Source of the DNA: Streptomyces sp. 1331.2
Lineage (GTDB): Bacteria > Actinomycetota > Actinomycetes > Streptomycetales > Streptomycetaceae
Assembly: GCF_900199205.1 (NCBI RefSeq)
Contig: NZ_OBMJ01000001.1
Span: 3,971,001 to 4,035,000, forward strand
Direction: 5' to 3'
Length of the DNA stretch: 64,000 nucleotides
Shown: positions 43,444-52,109 of the stretch, one piece after another
Layout of the letters: each line of letters opens with the position of its first letter
Position numbering within the stretch: position 1 is the first letter of the stretch
Position numbers and translations under genes: made by a program
Notes under the pieces: model-generated
Databases searched by the model: none
What the model was told of the DNA's origin: nothing
What the model saw: the letters and a program-made list of their open reading frames with translations, nothing else

Positions 43444-43481
43444 ACAGGCCCCGGGCCCGTGGCGCACGCCCCGTGGCCACC

Positions 43482-43531
43482 GAACGCACCGCGGCCCGCC
43501 CGGAGTCTTCCGGGCGGGCCGCGGTGCGTTC
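43482..43531 (+). terminator. Bidirectional terminator at cluster left edge
   Basis: A 23-bp perfect inverted repeat (43482-43504 with 43509-43531) and 4-nt loop between the convergent methyltransferase and adenylate-forming genes. Confidence 0.92.
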
Positions 43532-43543
43532 CGGGCGGGCGGA

Positions 43544-44980
43544 TCACTTCTGCAGGGCCGCCGGGTCCGCCGCGCCGATCGAGACGGTCCGCGGCCGCTC
43601 TCCCGGCAGCAGGAAGGACAGCACCGACCGTCTGATCCGCTCGGCCTGCCCGGCGGCGTCCTCGTCGAGTCGGATGTCCAGCTCGTAGTGCGGGGAACCG
43701 TCCGGTTCGGTGCCGACCCGGGTGGTGCAGCCGACCACGCCCGGCTGGGCCAGTGCGAGCCGGCGCACTGCGGAGAGCGAGACCTTCTCGCCCTTGACGA
43801 CGAGGAAGTCCGAGAGGCGGCCGTCGAAGTACAGGTAGCCGTCCTCGTCGATCCGGAAGCGGTCGCCGGTGGCGACCAATCCGGGTGTGGCCAGCGCGCG
43901 GTCGCCGTTCCCGCCGAGCTTGGCGACGAGCGCGGTGTCGGTGCGGACGAGCAGCTCGCCCACACCGTCCCGGACGTCGCGCAGCTCGACGCCGACGCCG
44001 GGCAGCGGCAGGCCGACCGAGCCGAATCGGTGCTCCGGCTCCCGGTGCGCGGCCAGGGTGGCAACCCGGGGCCCGGCCTCGGTGAGCCCGTAGGTCACGT
44101 ACAGCTCGGTGTCCGGGACGGCCCGGAGCAGACCGGCGACCTGCTCGGCGGGCAGCTGGTCGCCGCCGACCGTGAGCATCCGCAGGCCGGACGGCAGCTT
44201 CTCGCCGCGGCGCAGGAGCAGCCGCGCGATGGTCGGGGTGACGGAGGACGAGGTGATCCCGTGCTCGTCGAGGAGGCCCGGGTAGGTGGCCGGCGAGAAC
44301 GGGGGCCCGGAGATGACCAGTCGGGCGCCGACCAGGAGGGCTGCGAGGGCTTGGGCGACGATCGCGTAGGAGTAGAACAGCGGCAGGTTGACGAAGACGG
44401 TGTCGTCCGGCCGCAGGCCCACCGCCTCGGCGTGCCGGCGTGCGTTGCGGACCAGCGAGTCCGCCCGGTGCAGACAGGCGCTGAACAGCCCGGAGGTGCC
44501 GGAGGTGAGCATCAGCACCGAGCCGGCCGGGTGCCGGGGGCCGTCGGTCGGCAGCAGCACGGCCCGGGCGTCGCCGACGGGCAGGCTGTCCGCGGCGCCG
44601 TAGCGGGCCGGGTCGGGCCGCAGTGCGATCACGGCGCCGGCTCCGGTGCGGGCGGACAGCTCCGCGATCCGGGCCGAGGAGGTGGCGGGTGACACCGTCA
44701 GCGGGACGCCGCCGGTCAGCAGCACCGCGAACCAGTGCTCCAGGAGGGGCCGGCCGTTGGGCAGGGCGATGACGACCGGGGTGCCGGGCGCCAGGCCCAG
44801 GCCCGTCACGTCGGCGGTGACGTCCGCGAAGCCGGCTCCGGTGCCGGTCCGGTTCAGGTCCACGGCGCGGTCGAGGAAGGCGTTGACGTCGTCCCACCCG
44901 AAGGGCAGGTCGATGAGGTCCAGGCTCACTGCGGTCACTCCGTTGCTCGTACGAGGTTCGGCTGCGCGGGTCCGGCTCAC
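43544..44980 (-). CDS. AMP-dependent synthetase/ligase
   Basis: A 478-residue ANL-superfamily adenylate-forming enzyme. P-loop-like motif A3 is MLTSGTSGLFSA, A5 is YVTYGLTEAGPRVA, A7 VATGDRFRIDEDGYLYF and A8 GRLSDFLVVKGEKVSL. It activates a carboxylic acid as acyl-AMP, probably for loading onto the ACP encoded in the same operon. The usual A10 catalytic Lys region is not obvious in the shortened C-terminus. GTG 44980 is 7 nt after the stop of the chain-length-factor-like gene. Confidence 0.88.
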   Translation of the reverse strand: MSRTRAAEPRTSNGVTAVSLDLIDLPFGWDDVNAFLDRAVDLNRTGTGAGFADVTADVTGLGLAPGTPVVIALPNGRPLLEHWFAVLLTGGVPLTVSPATSSARIAELSARTGAGAVIALRPDPARYGAADSLPVGDARAVLLPTDGPRHPAGSVLMLTSGTSGLFSACLHRADSLVRNARRHAEAVGLRPDDTVFVNLPLFYSYAIVAQALAALLVGARLVISGPPFSPATYPGLLDEHGITSSSVTPTIARLLLRRGEKLPSGLRMLTVGGDQLPAEQVAGLLRAVPDTELYVTYGLTEAGPRVATLAAHREPEHRFGSVGLPLPGVGVELRDVRDGVGELLVRTDTALVAKLGGNGDRALATPGLVATGDRFRIDEDGYLYFDGRLSDFLVVKGEKVSLSAVRRLALAQPGVVGCTTRVGTEPDGSPHYELDIRLDEDAAGQAERIRRSVLSFLLPGERPRTVSIGAADPAALQK

Positions 44981-44987
44981 GCGGACC

Positions 44988-45566
44988 TCACGCGGGTCGG
45001 GCGGCCGCGGGGCGGTCGCCGAGGAGCAGGTCGAGCTCCTGCCGGCCGTCTCCGCCCGGCCCGGTGGCCCGGGTGACGGCGCACCGCGCCACGTGCACCC
45101 CGTCCTCGACCAGGTGGGTGGCGATCAGGACGTGGCGCGCCTGGCCGTCGCGCAGCCAGGCGGAGGCGGCGACGGCCGCCGCCGGCAGGCCGTGCTCCGG
45201 CGGCATGGACAGCGTCAGGGTCGGGCCCCGGAACTTCCAGCGGATGCACGGCAGGCCGGCCAGCACTCCGGGGTTGGAGCCGGCGAACCGCAGCGGGGAG
45301 ACCATGCCGCGGCTCGCCGAGGCGGCCACCGCCGCCATGGTGATGGCCGAGCAGTCGCCGCTCAGGGCCACCACACCGACGTGGTCGGGCTGCGCGGTGA
45401 GGTCGTCCGGGGACGCCTCCAGGGCCCGTTCCACGGCGGCGGCGACCAGCCAGGCGACCGGGTCGGCGAAGAAGGACGGCGCGTTGCGCGCGTACTCGGC
45501 GGGGTTGGCCGCACGGGCCACCCCGAGTGCCGCGACGGCGAGCGCGGGCGGTGCTTCGGGCCTCAC
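44988..45566 (-). CDS. Chain-length-factor-like ketosynthase fragment protein
   Basis: A 192-residue protein equal to only the N-terminal half of a ketosynthase: HVGVVALSGDCSAITMAAVAAS, RFAGSNPGVLAGLPCIRWKFRGPTLTLSM, then ARHVLIATHLVEDG. The position of the active-site Cys reads M-P-P-E-H, so it cannot condense. This matches the short chain-length-factor-like partners (Ketoacyl-synt_2 type) of discrete type II systems such as aryl polyenes. GTG 45566 overlaps the ketosynthase stop (GTGA), so the two are made together and probably form a heterodimer. Confidence 0.7.
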   Translation of the reverse strand: MRPEAPPALAVAALGVARAANPAEYARNAPSFFADPVAWLVAAAVERALEASPDDLTAQPDHVGVVALSGDCSAITMAAVAASASRGMVSPLRFAGSNPGVLAGLPCIRWKFRGPTLTLSMPPEHGLPAAAVAASAWLRDGQARHVLIATHLVEDGVHVARCAVTRATGPGGDGRQELDLLLGDRPAAARPA

Positions 45567-46702
45567 GCGTCCACTCCCTCGAAGAGCAGGCAGGTGTTGA
45601 ACCCGCCGAAGCCGATGGTCAGGCTGGCCCCGAGCCCCGGGGCCACCGCGCGCGGGCCGTCGACGGCCAGCGGCAGCGGGAAGTCCGGCAACGGGTCCAG
45701 CAGCCCGTACACCGGGGGGACGAGCCGGTCGCGCAGTGCGAGCAGGACCGACACGGCCTCGATCGCGCCGGTGGCGCCCAGGCTGTGGCCGAGCGCTCCC
45801 TTGGTCGCGAACACGACCGGCGGGCCGTCCGTCCCGGCGAAGAGCCGGCGCAGACTGGTGCTCTCCACCGCGTCGTTGACCGGTGTCCCGGTGGCGTGGG
45901 CGTTGAGGACGGTGACGTCCCGCGTGGTGCGGCCGGCCGTGGCGAGGGCGCGCCGCACGGCGAGCACGATGCTGTCGCCGGTCGGGTCGGGGGCGGTCAG
46001 GCCGGAGGCGTCGTTGGCGGAGCCGGCGCCGCGCAGCACGGCCCGGACGGGTGCGCCGCGCCGGTGGGCGGCCTCGGCCCGCTCCAGCACCAGGACGGCC
46101 GCGCCCTCGCCGAGCAGCATGCCGGAGTGTTCCCGGTCGAAGGCACGCAGCAGGTCGGGGCTCATGGTGCCGAGGGCGGTGTGGCCGAGCCGCTTGCCGA
46201 GGGTCAGCACGTCCACGCCGCCGGCCACCACGGCGTCGGCGTGGCCGGCGCGGATCAGTTCGGCGGCGAGCAGGATCGCGTCGGACCCGGCGGAGCAGGC
46301 GGTGCTGACCGTGACCGGCCGGTGCGGGTGCCCGATCCGGCGGGCGGCGGCCACCGCCCAGTCGTCGGCGACGGCCGCCGGCTCGTCCAGCAGCGGGCCG
46401 TAGCTCGTGCCGAGCACGATGCGGACGCCCGGGTCGGCCGGGTCGAGCCCGGCCGAGGCCAGGCCCGACGTCAGCGTCTCGACGGTCAGGGCGAGTTGGC
46501 GTTCGGTCGCCGGTGCCGCGAGGTCGAGCCCGGGCACGGTGGCGGCCAGGACGTTGCGCACCGGGTAGGGCGACGGCGTCTCCCGCAACCCGTGCTCGCC
46601 CGCCAGCAGGCGCCGCCACACGCCGTCGGGCGTGTCGCCGAGCGGGGTCGTCCAGGCCAGACCGGTGACGCAGACGTCGTCGGGGCGGACCTCGGCGGCC
46701 AC
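45563..46702 (-). CDS. Discrete beta-ketoacyl-ACP synthase
   Basis: A 379-residue FabF-like condensing enzyme with a complete Cys-His-His triad: nucleophile in VSTACSAGSDA, histidines in NAHATGTPVND and KGALGHSLGATG. GEGAAVLVLE and the C-terminal GFGGFNTCLL are family-typical. Start GTG 46702 is 4 nt after the ACP stop. With the short partner and ACP it may extend a carrier-bound chain, or decarboxylate malonyl-ACP for the HMG-CoA-synthase-like enzyme encoded at 60.9 kb. Confidence 0.93.
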   Translation of the reverse strand: MAAEVRPDDVCVTGLAWTTPLGDTPDGVWRRLLAGEHGLRETPSPYPVRNVLAATVPGLDLAAPATERQLALTVETLTSGLASAGLDPADPGVRIVLGTSYGPLLDEPAAVADDWAVAAARRIGHPHRPVTVSTACSAGSDAILLAAELIRAGHADAVVAGGVDVLTLGKRLGHTALGTMSPDLLRAFDREHSGMLLGEGAAVLVLERAEAAHRRGAPVRAVLRGAGSANDASGLTAPDPTGDSIVLAVRRALATAGRTTRDVTVLNAHATGTPVNDAVESTSLRRLFAGTDGPPVVFATKGALGHSLGATGAIEAVSVLLALRDRLVPPVYGLLDPLPDFPLPLAVDGPRAVAPGLGASLTIGFGGFNTCLLFEGVDA

Positions 46703-46706
46703 GGCG

Positions 46707-46967
46707 TTACCGCGCGGCCGGGGCGCTCTGGAGGCGCTCCACCAGGGCGGCGACGTCGGCGATGGTGCCGAACTGGTCGGGGGTGAACTCGTCGGCGGAG
46801 ATGGTCACGCCGAAGCGGTTCTCGCACTGCGCGCGCAGCTCCACGAAGCCGAGCGAGTCGAGGCCGTAGACGTCCCGCAGGCTGTCGTCCTCCTTCATCT
46901 GCTCGACCGGCACCTCCACGAACACGTCCGTGACGAGGATGTCCTTGATGATTTCCGCGACGACCAT
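46707..46967 (-). CDS. Acyl carrier protein
   Basis: An 86-residue discrete ACP with the phosphopantetheine attachment Ser in YGLDSLGFVELRAQCE. ATG 46967 is preferred because AAAGG lies before it and it gives the normal ACP length; an upstream in-frame start adds 17 residues unlike ACPs. It heads the leftward operon ACP-KS-partner-ligase and faces the ABC transporter operon across a 179-bp region holding operator site A. Confidence 0.94.
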   Translation of the reverse strand: MVVAEIIKDILVTDVFVEVPVEQMKEDDSLRDVYGLDSLGFVELRAQCENRFGVTISADEFTPDQFGTIADVAALVERLQSAPAAR

Positions 46968-47059
46968 GAACCGGCCTTTCCTGGGACACGTGGCGTCCGG
47001 TGCGGCGGCTGGCCGCACCGGTTGGCACCGCCACCATCGCGGTGGCCGGTCCGGTCGGT

Positions 47060-47077
47060 CTGTTCAGTATTGAGCAG
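47060..47077 (+). promoter_or_regulatory. Operator-like palindrome, site A
   Basis: CTGTTC-AGTATT-GAGCAG: 6-bp arms with one mismatch around a 6-bp centre, in the divergent region between the ACP operon and the ABC transporter. The arms and spacing equal those of sites at 55812-55829 and 58342-58359. Confidence 0.7.
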
Positions 47078-47146
47078 CCCTTTCGCGGCGGCGGTGTGAC
47101 TCTCCTGGGCATCGATCCACAGTCGTATCCCGAGGGGGACGAAGAG

Positions 47147-48700
47147 ATGTCTGCCACCATGCCGGCGTTGGTACGCCGCGCGTTCCTGAAGAAGGTCGGG
47201 GCCGTGGCCCTTGCCGTGACGGCCGGTGGCGGTCTGCTCACCGCCTGCGGGAAGCCGGAGGCCGCCGGCCCCGCCGCCGTCGCGGCGGCGAAGCCGGTGG
47301 AGAGCCTGAAGATCGCGGTCACCGACCCGACCACCTCGGCCGGTCTGGACCCGCGCTCGATCGGCAACGGCCTGAGCACCATGGTCATGTACCACCTGTA
47401 CGACAGCCTGATGGTGCTCAACGGCGACAAGTACACCAACGTCCTGGCCGATTCGGTGCAGCCGAACCAGGACGGCACGCTGTGGACGATCACCCTGCGC
47501 AAGGGCGTCAAGTTCCACGACGGCCGGCCGGTGACCGCCAACGACGTCGCGTACAGCCTGCGGACCGTCGGCACCGCGCCGAGCAGCCGGGCCTCCGTCT
47601 ACGCCGACGTCGACCTGGCCGGCATCAAGGCGGTCGACGAGCAGACCGTGACGGTCCCGCTCAAGCGCCCGCGCGGCGACTTCCGAGAGGGCGTCCTGGT
47701 CACGTACTCGCCGGTCTTCCCGGACGGCACCACCGACTTCTCCAAGGGCATCGGCTCCGGCCCGTACAAGCTGGCCGGCGTGGACGGACAGAACGTCAAG
47801 CTGGTCGCCAACGAGGACTACTGGGGCTCCAAGCCGCAGGTGAAGAACCTCGAACTGATCAAGATCGCCGACGCGGCGACCCGGCTGAACGCCGTGAAGA
47901 GCGGCCAGGTCGACTACGCCGTGGGCATCAGCCCGGTCGGCGCCGCCGCCGAGAAGGCCAACAGCGCGATCACCATCACCAAGGGCGGGGTGGCCGGCGC
48001 CAGCGCGCTGTCCTTCTCGATGAACCAGACCATCGCCCCCTTCGACAACCCGAACGTCCGCAAGGCGGTGCGACTGGCCGTCGACCGCAAGCAGCTGACG
48101 GACACCGCGCTGCTGGGCAGCGGCACCGTCGGCAACGACGTGGTCGGCCTGGGCCTGCCCGGCTACGCCACCGACCTGCCGACCCGCGGCCGTGACGTGG
48201 CCGAGGCCAAGAAGCTGTTCCAGGAGGCCGGCGTCACCGAACTGACGCTGCGCACCGGCGACATCGTCCCCGGCATGCTGGAGGCCTCCAAGCTGTTCCA
48301 GCAGCAGCTCGCCGACGCGGGCGTGACGCTCAAGCTGCAGACCGTGCCGGCCGACTCGTACTACGCCGACATGCCGAACCTGACCAAGAACCCGTTCCAG
48401 GCGTTCTACTACGCCAACCGTCCGGCGGCCCTGCACCTGGCGGCGACCACCACCCAGGTGGCGTTCTTCAACGTCACCGGCGCCGGCCCGGACCACTGGA
48501 AGAAGCTCGCCGACGCGCAGCTGATCGTCGACGACAACCAGCGCGCGAACGCCTTCACCCAGATCGAGCGCGACTTCTACGACAACGGCGGCGACGTCGT
48601 CTGGGGCTTCCAGGAGCAGATGGACGCCTCGCGGCTGAAGCTCTCCGGCGTCACCCGGATCGGCGGCCTGCCGGTCTTCACCACGGCCACGGCGGCCTGA
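47147..48700 (+). CDS. ABC transporter substrate-binding lipoprotein (family 5)
   Basis: A 517-residue peptide/nickel-type solute-binding protein. It has a signal peptide with lipobox LLTAC, then the family-5 features LADSVQPNQDGTLWTITLRKGVKFHDGRPVTANDVAYSL and NPNVRKAVRLAVDR. It probably captures an oligopeptide or a similar ligand outside the cell. GGGGGACGAAGAG precedes ATG 47147. It heads a four-gene importer operon with overlapping start/stop codons throughout. Confidence 0.92.
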   Translation: MSATMPALVRRAFLKKVGAVALAVTAGGGLLTACGKPEAAGPAAVAAAKPVESLKIAVTDPTTSAGLDPRSIGNGLSTMVMYHLYDSLMVLNGDKYTNVLADSVQPNQDGTLWTITLRKGVKFHDGRPVTANDVAYSLRTVGTAPSSRASVYADVDLAGIKAVDEQTVTVPLKRPRGDFREGVLVTYSPVFPDGTTDFSKGIGSGPYKLAGVDGQNVKLVANEDYWGSKPQVKNLELIKIADAATRLNAVKSGQVDYAVGISPVGAAAEKANSAITITKGGVAGASALSFSMNQTIAPFDNPNVRKAVRLAVDRKQLTDTALLGSGTVGNDVVGLGLPGYATDLPTRGRDVAEAKKLFQEAGVTELTLRTGDIVPGMLEASKLFQQQLADAGVTLKLQTVPADSYYADMPNLTKNPFQAFYYANRPAALHLAATTTQVAFFNVTGAGPDHWKKLADAQLIVDDNQRANAFTQIERDFYDNGGDVVWGFQEQMDASRLKLSGVTRIGGLPVFTTATAA

Positions 48701-49656
48701 TGCGGCGGCCGATACCGGCCGCGGTCCGACAGCTGACCGGGGCGCTGGGGACTCTCCTCGGCGCCTCGGTCATCCTGTTCGCGGGCTCCGCGGTGCTGCC
48801 GGGCGACGCGGCCAGCTCCTCGCTCGGAGCCAGCGCGACGCCGGACGAGGTGGCCCGGGTGCGCGCCGAGTACGGTCTCGACCGGCCGCTGCCGACGCAG
48901 TTCCTCTCCTGGATCGGCCGGGCCGTGCGCGGCGACCTCGGCCACAGCCTGTACGACCGCAAGCCGGTCCTGGAGGTGGTGACCGAACCCTTCCTGGACA
49001 CCGCGCTGCTGGTCGGGATCACCGTGGTGGTCACCCTGGTGGCGGCGACCGCGCTCGGCCTGGCCTGCGGCCTGCGCCCCGGCGGCCGGCTCGACCGGGT
49101 GCTCTCCGGTGCGGCCGTGGCCGTGGTGTCGGTGCCGCAGTTCGTCATCGCGGTGCTGCTCGTGCTGGGCCTCGGCACCGGCCTGGGCCTCCTCCCCGCG
49201 GTCTCGTTGGTGCCGTTCGGCGGCACCCCGCTGGACCGGCCGGAGATCCTGGTGCTGCCGGTGCTCTCGCTCTCGTTCTTCGCGGCGGCGTGGGCCAGCC
49301 GGATCGTCCGGGCCGCGGTGGTGGACGCCAACGCGGCCCCGTACGTCGAGGCGGCGCGGCTGGCCGGGCTGCCGGAGCGCCGGGTGCTCTGGCGCCACCT
49401 GCTGCCCGCCACCGTGGCGCCCTGCGCCCAGACCTTCGCCTGGCTGGTCGCCGCGCTGTTCGGCGGTACCGCCGTGGTCGAGCGGGTCTTCAACTACCCG
49501 GGGCTGTCGGAGACCATGGTGGGCGCCGTCCGCCACCACGACACGCCGGTGCTGGAGGGGGTCGGCCTGCTGCTCGCCGGGGTGACCGTGGTTTGCCTGC
49601 TGCTGGCCGACGCGCTGGCCGTACTGGCCACGCCCCGCTTGCGGAGCGCCTCATGA
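48700..49656 (+). CDS. ABC transporter permease (DppB/OppB-like)
   Basis: A 318-residue membrane protein with about six helices and the EAA loop EAARLAGLPERRVLWRHLLP that docks the ATPase. The N-terminal DEVARVRAEYGLDRPLPTQFLSWI segment is typical of OppB/DppB permeases. ATG 48700 overlaps the preceding stop (TGATG). Confidence 0.93.
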   Translation: MRRPIPAAVRQLTGALGTLLGASVILFAGSAVLPGDAASSSLGASATPDEVARVRAEYGLDRPLPTQFLSWIGRAVRGDLGHSLYDRKPVLEVVTEPFLDTALLVGITVVVTLVAATALGLACGLRPGGRLDRVLSGAAVAVVSVPQFVIAVLLVLGLGTGLGLLPAVSLVPFGGTPLDRPEILVLPVLSLSFFAAAWASRIVRAAVVDANAAPYVEAARLAGLPERRVLWRHLLPATVAPCAQTFAWLVAALFGGTAVVERVFNYPGLSETMVGAVRHHDTPVLEGVGLLLAGVTVVCLLLADALAVLATPRLRSAS

Positions 49657-50441
49657 CGCGCCGGATGCTGCGGGCGCTGCTGCTGGCCCCGGTCGCCGTG
49701 GTGCTGCTGGTCGCGCTGTTCGGCCCGTTGCTCGCCGACCACGACCCGGGCCGGGTGGTGGCGGTCCCGTACGCGCTGCGCGGGGACGCCCTGCCGCTCG
49801 GCGCGGACGGCTCCGGCCGGGACGTCTGGGTCCGGTTCCTCTGCGGCGGCCGGGACCTGGTCCTGCTGCCGCTGCTGGGCACGCTGCTCACCCTGGTGCT
49901 CGGCACCGCGGTCGGCCTGGTCTCCGGCTACCTCGGCGGCCCGCTCGACGCGGTGCTGTCGCGGCTGAGCAGCCTCTTCCTGGTCGTCCCGCCGATCCTG
50001 CTGCTGCTGATCCTGCTGCACGGCTGGGGCTACTCCGGGCCGACGCTGGTCGTGGCCGTGCTGGTCACCGGCGTGCCGTTCGTCTCCCGAATGGCCCGGA
50101 CGGCCACCCTGACGGTGGTCCGCAGCGGCTACGTGGAGCAGGCGGTGGCCCTGGGGGACGGACCGATCACCGTGATGGTGCGCGAGGTCCTGCCGAACAT
50201 CGCCCGGCCGATCCTGGCCGACGCCGGCAGCCGCTTCGCGATCGCCATCTTCATCACCGCCTCGGCCGGCTTCCTCGGTTTCGGGCCGGGCGACGCCAAC
50301 TGGGGATCAATGATCAGCGAGAACATCGAGGGAGTGGGGCTGTCACCGTGGGGGGTCGTGGTGCCCGCGCTGGCGCTGAGCTGTCTGACCGTGTCGGCCA
50401 ACCTGGTCCTCGACCGGCTGACCGCGAGGATCCCGTCATGA
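49653..50441 (+). CDS. ABC transporter permease (DppC/OppC-like)
   Basis: A 262-residue second permease with the N-terminal LPLGADGSGRDVWVRFLCGGRDL block of OppC/DppC proteins and an EAA loop (EQAVALGDGPITVMVREVLPNI). ATG 49653 overlaps the previous stop (ATGA), and its own stop overlaps the ATPase start. It is slightly short for the family but complete in membrane segments. Confidence 0.92.
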   Translation: MTRRMLRALLLAPVAVVLLVALFGPLLADHDPGRVVAVPYALRGDALPLGADGSGRDVWVRFLCGGRDLVLLPLLGTLLTLVLGTAVGLVSGYLGGPLDAVLSRLSSLFLVVPPILLLLILLHGWGYSGPTLVVAVLVTGVPFVSRMARTATLTVVRSGYVEQAVALGDGPITVMVREVLPNIARPILADAGSRFAIAIFITASAGFLGFGPGDANWGSMISENIEGVGLSPWGVVVPALALSCLTVSANLVLDRLTARIPS

Positions 50442-52030
50442 TCGAGATATCCGGTCTGGACCTGCGCGCCCCCGACGGCCGGGTCGTCCTGGACGGCCTC
50501 TCCCTGAGCGTCGCCGCCGGCGAGCGCGTCGGCATCGTCGGCGAGTCGGGCTCCGGGAAGACCACCCTGGCGCACGCCGTGCTCGGCTCGGTCCGCCCCG
50601 GCCTGCGCCGGGCCGGCGGGCGGGTCCGGCTGGCCGGCCACGACGTGCTGGACCTCGACCCGGCCGCGCTGCGCTCCGTCCGCCGCCGGGTCGTCTCCTA
50701 CCTGCCGCAGGACCCGCCCGCGCACCTGACCCCGACCCTCCGGGTCGGCGAGCAGATCGCCGAACTCGCCGACCCGGCCGCCGGCCGGGACGTCGCCGGG
50801 CACCTGGAGCGGGTGGGCCTGCCCACCGACCGGGCGTTCCAGCGGCGCTTCCCGCACCAGCTCTCCGGCGGCCAGCAGCAGCGGCTGGCGCTGGCCAGGG
50901 CACTGGCTCCGGACCCGCGGGTGCTCGTCCTGGACGAGCCGACCACCGGGCTCGACATGCTCACCCAGCGCCGGGTGCTCGACCAGATCGACGAGCTGGT
51001 CACCGCCCAGGAGCTGACGTTGCTCTTCATCACCCACGACCTGACCGCGGTGGCCCGGATGGCCGACCGGCTGGTCGTGATGCGCGACGGCGCGGTCGTG
51101 GAGGACGCCCCGCTGGCCCGGGCCTTCAGCGCGCCCGCCGCGCCGTACACGGCCGAACTGCTGAGCGCCGCACCGGTGGTCTCCCAGCTCCTCGACGCGG
51201 ACGCACCGCCGGCCGCACCGCCGGACGCCGGCCGCGACCGGCCGCCCGTGCTCCGGGTGGACGGACTGCGCGCCGGATACGGGCGCAGGCCGAGCACCGA
51301 CCGCTCGCCCGGTGTGTCCTTCGAGGTGGCGGCCGGCGAGTGCGTGGCACTGCTCGGGCTCTCCGGCGCCGGCAAGACGACCCTGGCGCGCTGCGTCAGC
51401 GGTCACCACCGCCCCGACCGCGGCACGGTCGAGCTGCACGGCGAGCCGCTGCCCGCCGGGCTGCGCGCCCGCAGCGTCGACCAACGGCGGCGGGTCCAGC
51501 TGATCGCCCAGGACGCGACGCTCTCGCTCAACCCGCGCCGCACCGTCGCCTCCGCCCTCGTGCGGCCGCTGCGGCGGCTGCACGGGCTGGGGCGGGAGGC
51601 CGCCGCCGCGGAGGCGGACCGCCTGCTCGCCCTGGTGGACCTCGACCCCGCGTTGGCCGACCGCTACCCGCACCAGCTCTCCGGCGGGCAGCGGCAGCGG
51701 GTGGCGATCGCCCGCGCCCTGGCGGCCCGGCCCGACGTGCTGATCTGCGACGAGGTGACGGCCAGCCTGGACGTCAGGGTCCAGGCCGGGGTGCTGGACC
51801 TGCTCAACGGGCTGCGGGCCCGGCTCGGCCTGGCGGTCGTGTTCATCACCCACGACCTGGGCGTGCTCGCCCGGGTCGCCGATCGGGTGCTGGTCCTGGT
51901 CGACGGCCTGGTCCGCGAGGAGGGCCCGGTCGCCACCGTGCTGACCGACCCGCAGGACGAGTGGACCAGATCGCTGGTCGAGGCGGCGCCGACGCTGGTC
52001 CCGGCCCGCGGCGCCGTCGCGGCCGGGTAG
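50438..52030 (+). CDS. Fused DppD-DppF ABC transporter ATPase
   Basis: A 530-residue protein with two complete nucleotide-binding domains. The first has Walker A GESGSGKTT, signature LSGGQQQR and VLDEPTTGLD. The second has GLSGAGKTT, LSGGQRQR and ICDEVTASLD. Each hydrolyses ATP to drive import through the two permeases. ATG 50438 overlaps the upstream stop. In the second domain the Walker B Glu is followed by Val (CDEVTAS), a common tolerated variant. Confidence 0.94.
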   Translation: MIEISGLDLRAPDGRVVLDGLSLSVAAGERVGIVGESGSGKTTLAHAVLGSVRPGLRRAGGRVRLAGHDVLDLDPAALRSVRRRVVSYLPQDPPAHLTPTLRVGEQIAELADPAAGRDVAGHLERVGLPTDRAFQRRFPHQLSGGQQQRLALARALAPDPRVLVLDEPTTGLDMLTQRRVLDQIDELVTAQELTLLFITHDLTAVARMADRLVVMRDGAVVEDAPLARAFSAPAAPYTAELLSAAPVVSQLLDADAPPAAPPDAGRDRPPVLRVDGLRAGYGRRPSTDRSPGVSFEVAAGECVALLGLSGAGKTTLARCVSGHHRPDRGTVELHGEPLPAGLRARSVDQRRRVQLIAQDATLSLNPRRTVASALVRPLRRLHGLGREAAAAEADRLLALVDLDPALADRYPHQLSGGQRQRVAIARALAARPDVLICDEVTASLDVRVQAGVLDLLNGLRARLGLAVVFITHDLGVLARVADRVLVLVDGLVREEGPVATVLTDPQDEWTRSLVEAAPTLVPARGAVAAG

Positions 52031-52059
52031 GCCCCAGGGCCTACCCGGGGACGGGAACG

Positions 52060-52098
52060 ACGGAGGAGGGGCCCCGGACGCCGGGGCCCCTCCTCCGT
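52060..52098 (+). terminator. Terminator between ABC operon and MFS gene
   Basis: An 18-bp perfect stem (52060-52077 with 52081-52098) and 3-nt loop between the convergent ATPase and MFS genes. Confidence 0.9.
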
Positions 52099-52109
52099 TC
52101 GCGTACCGG

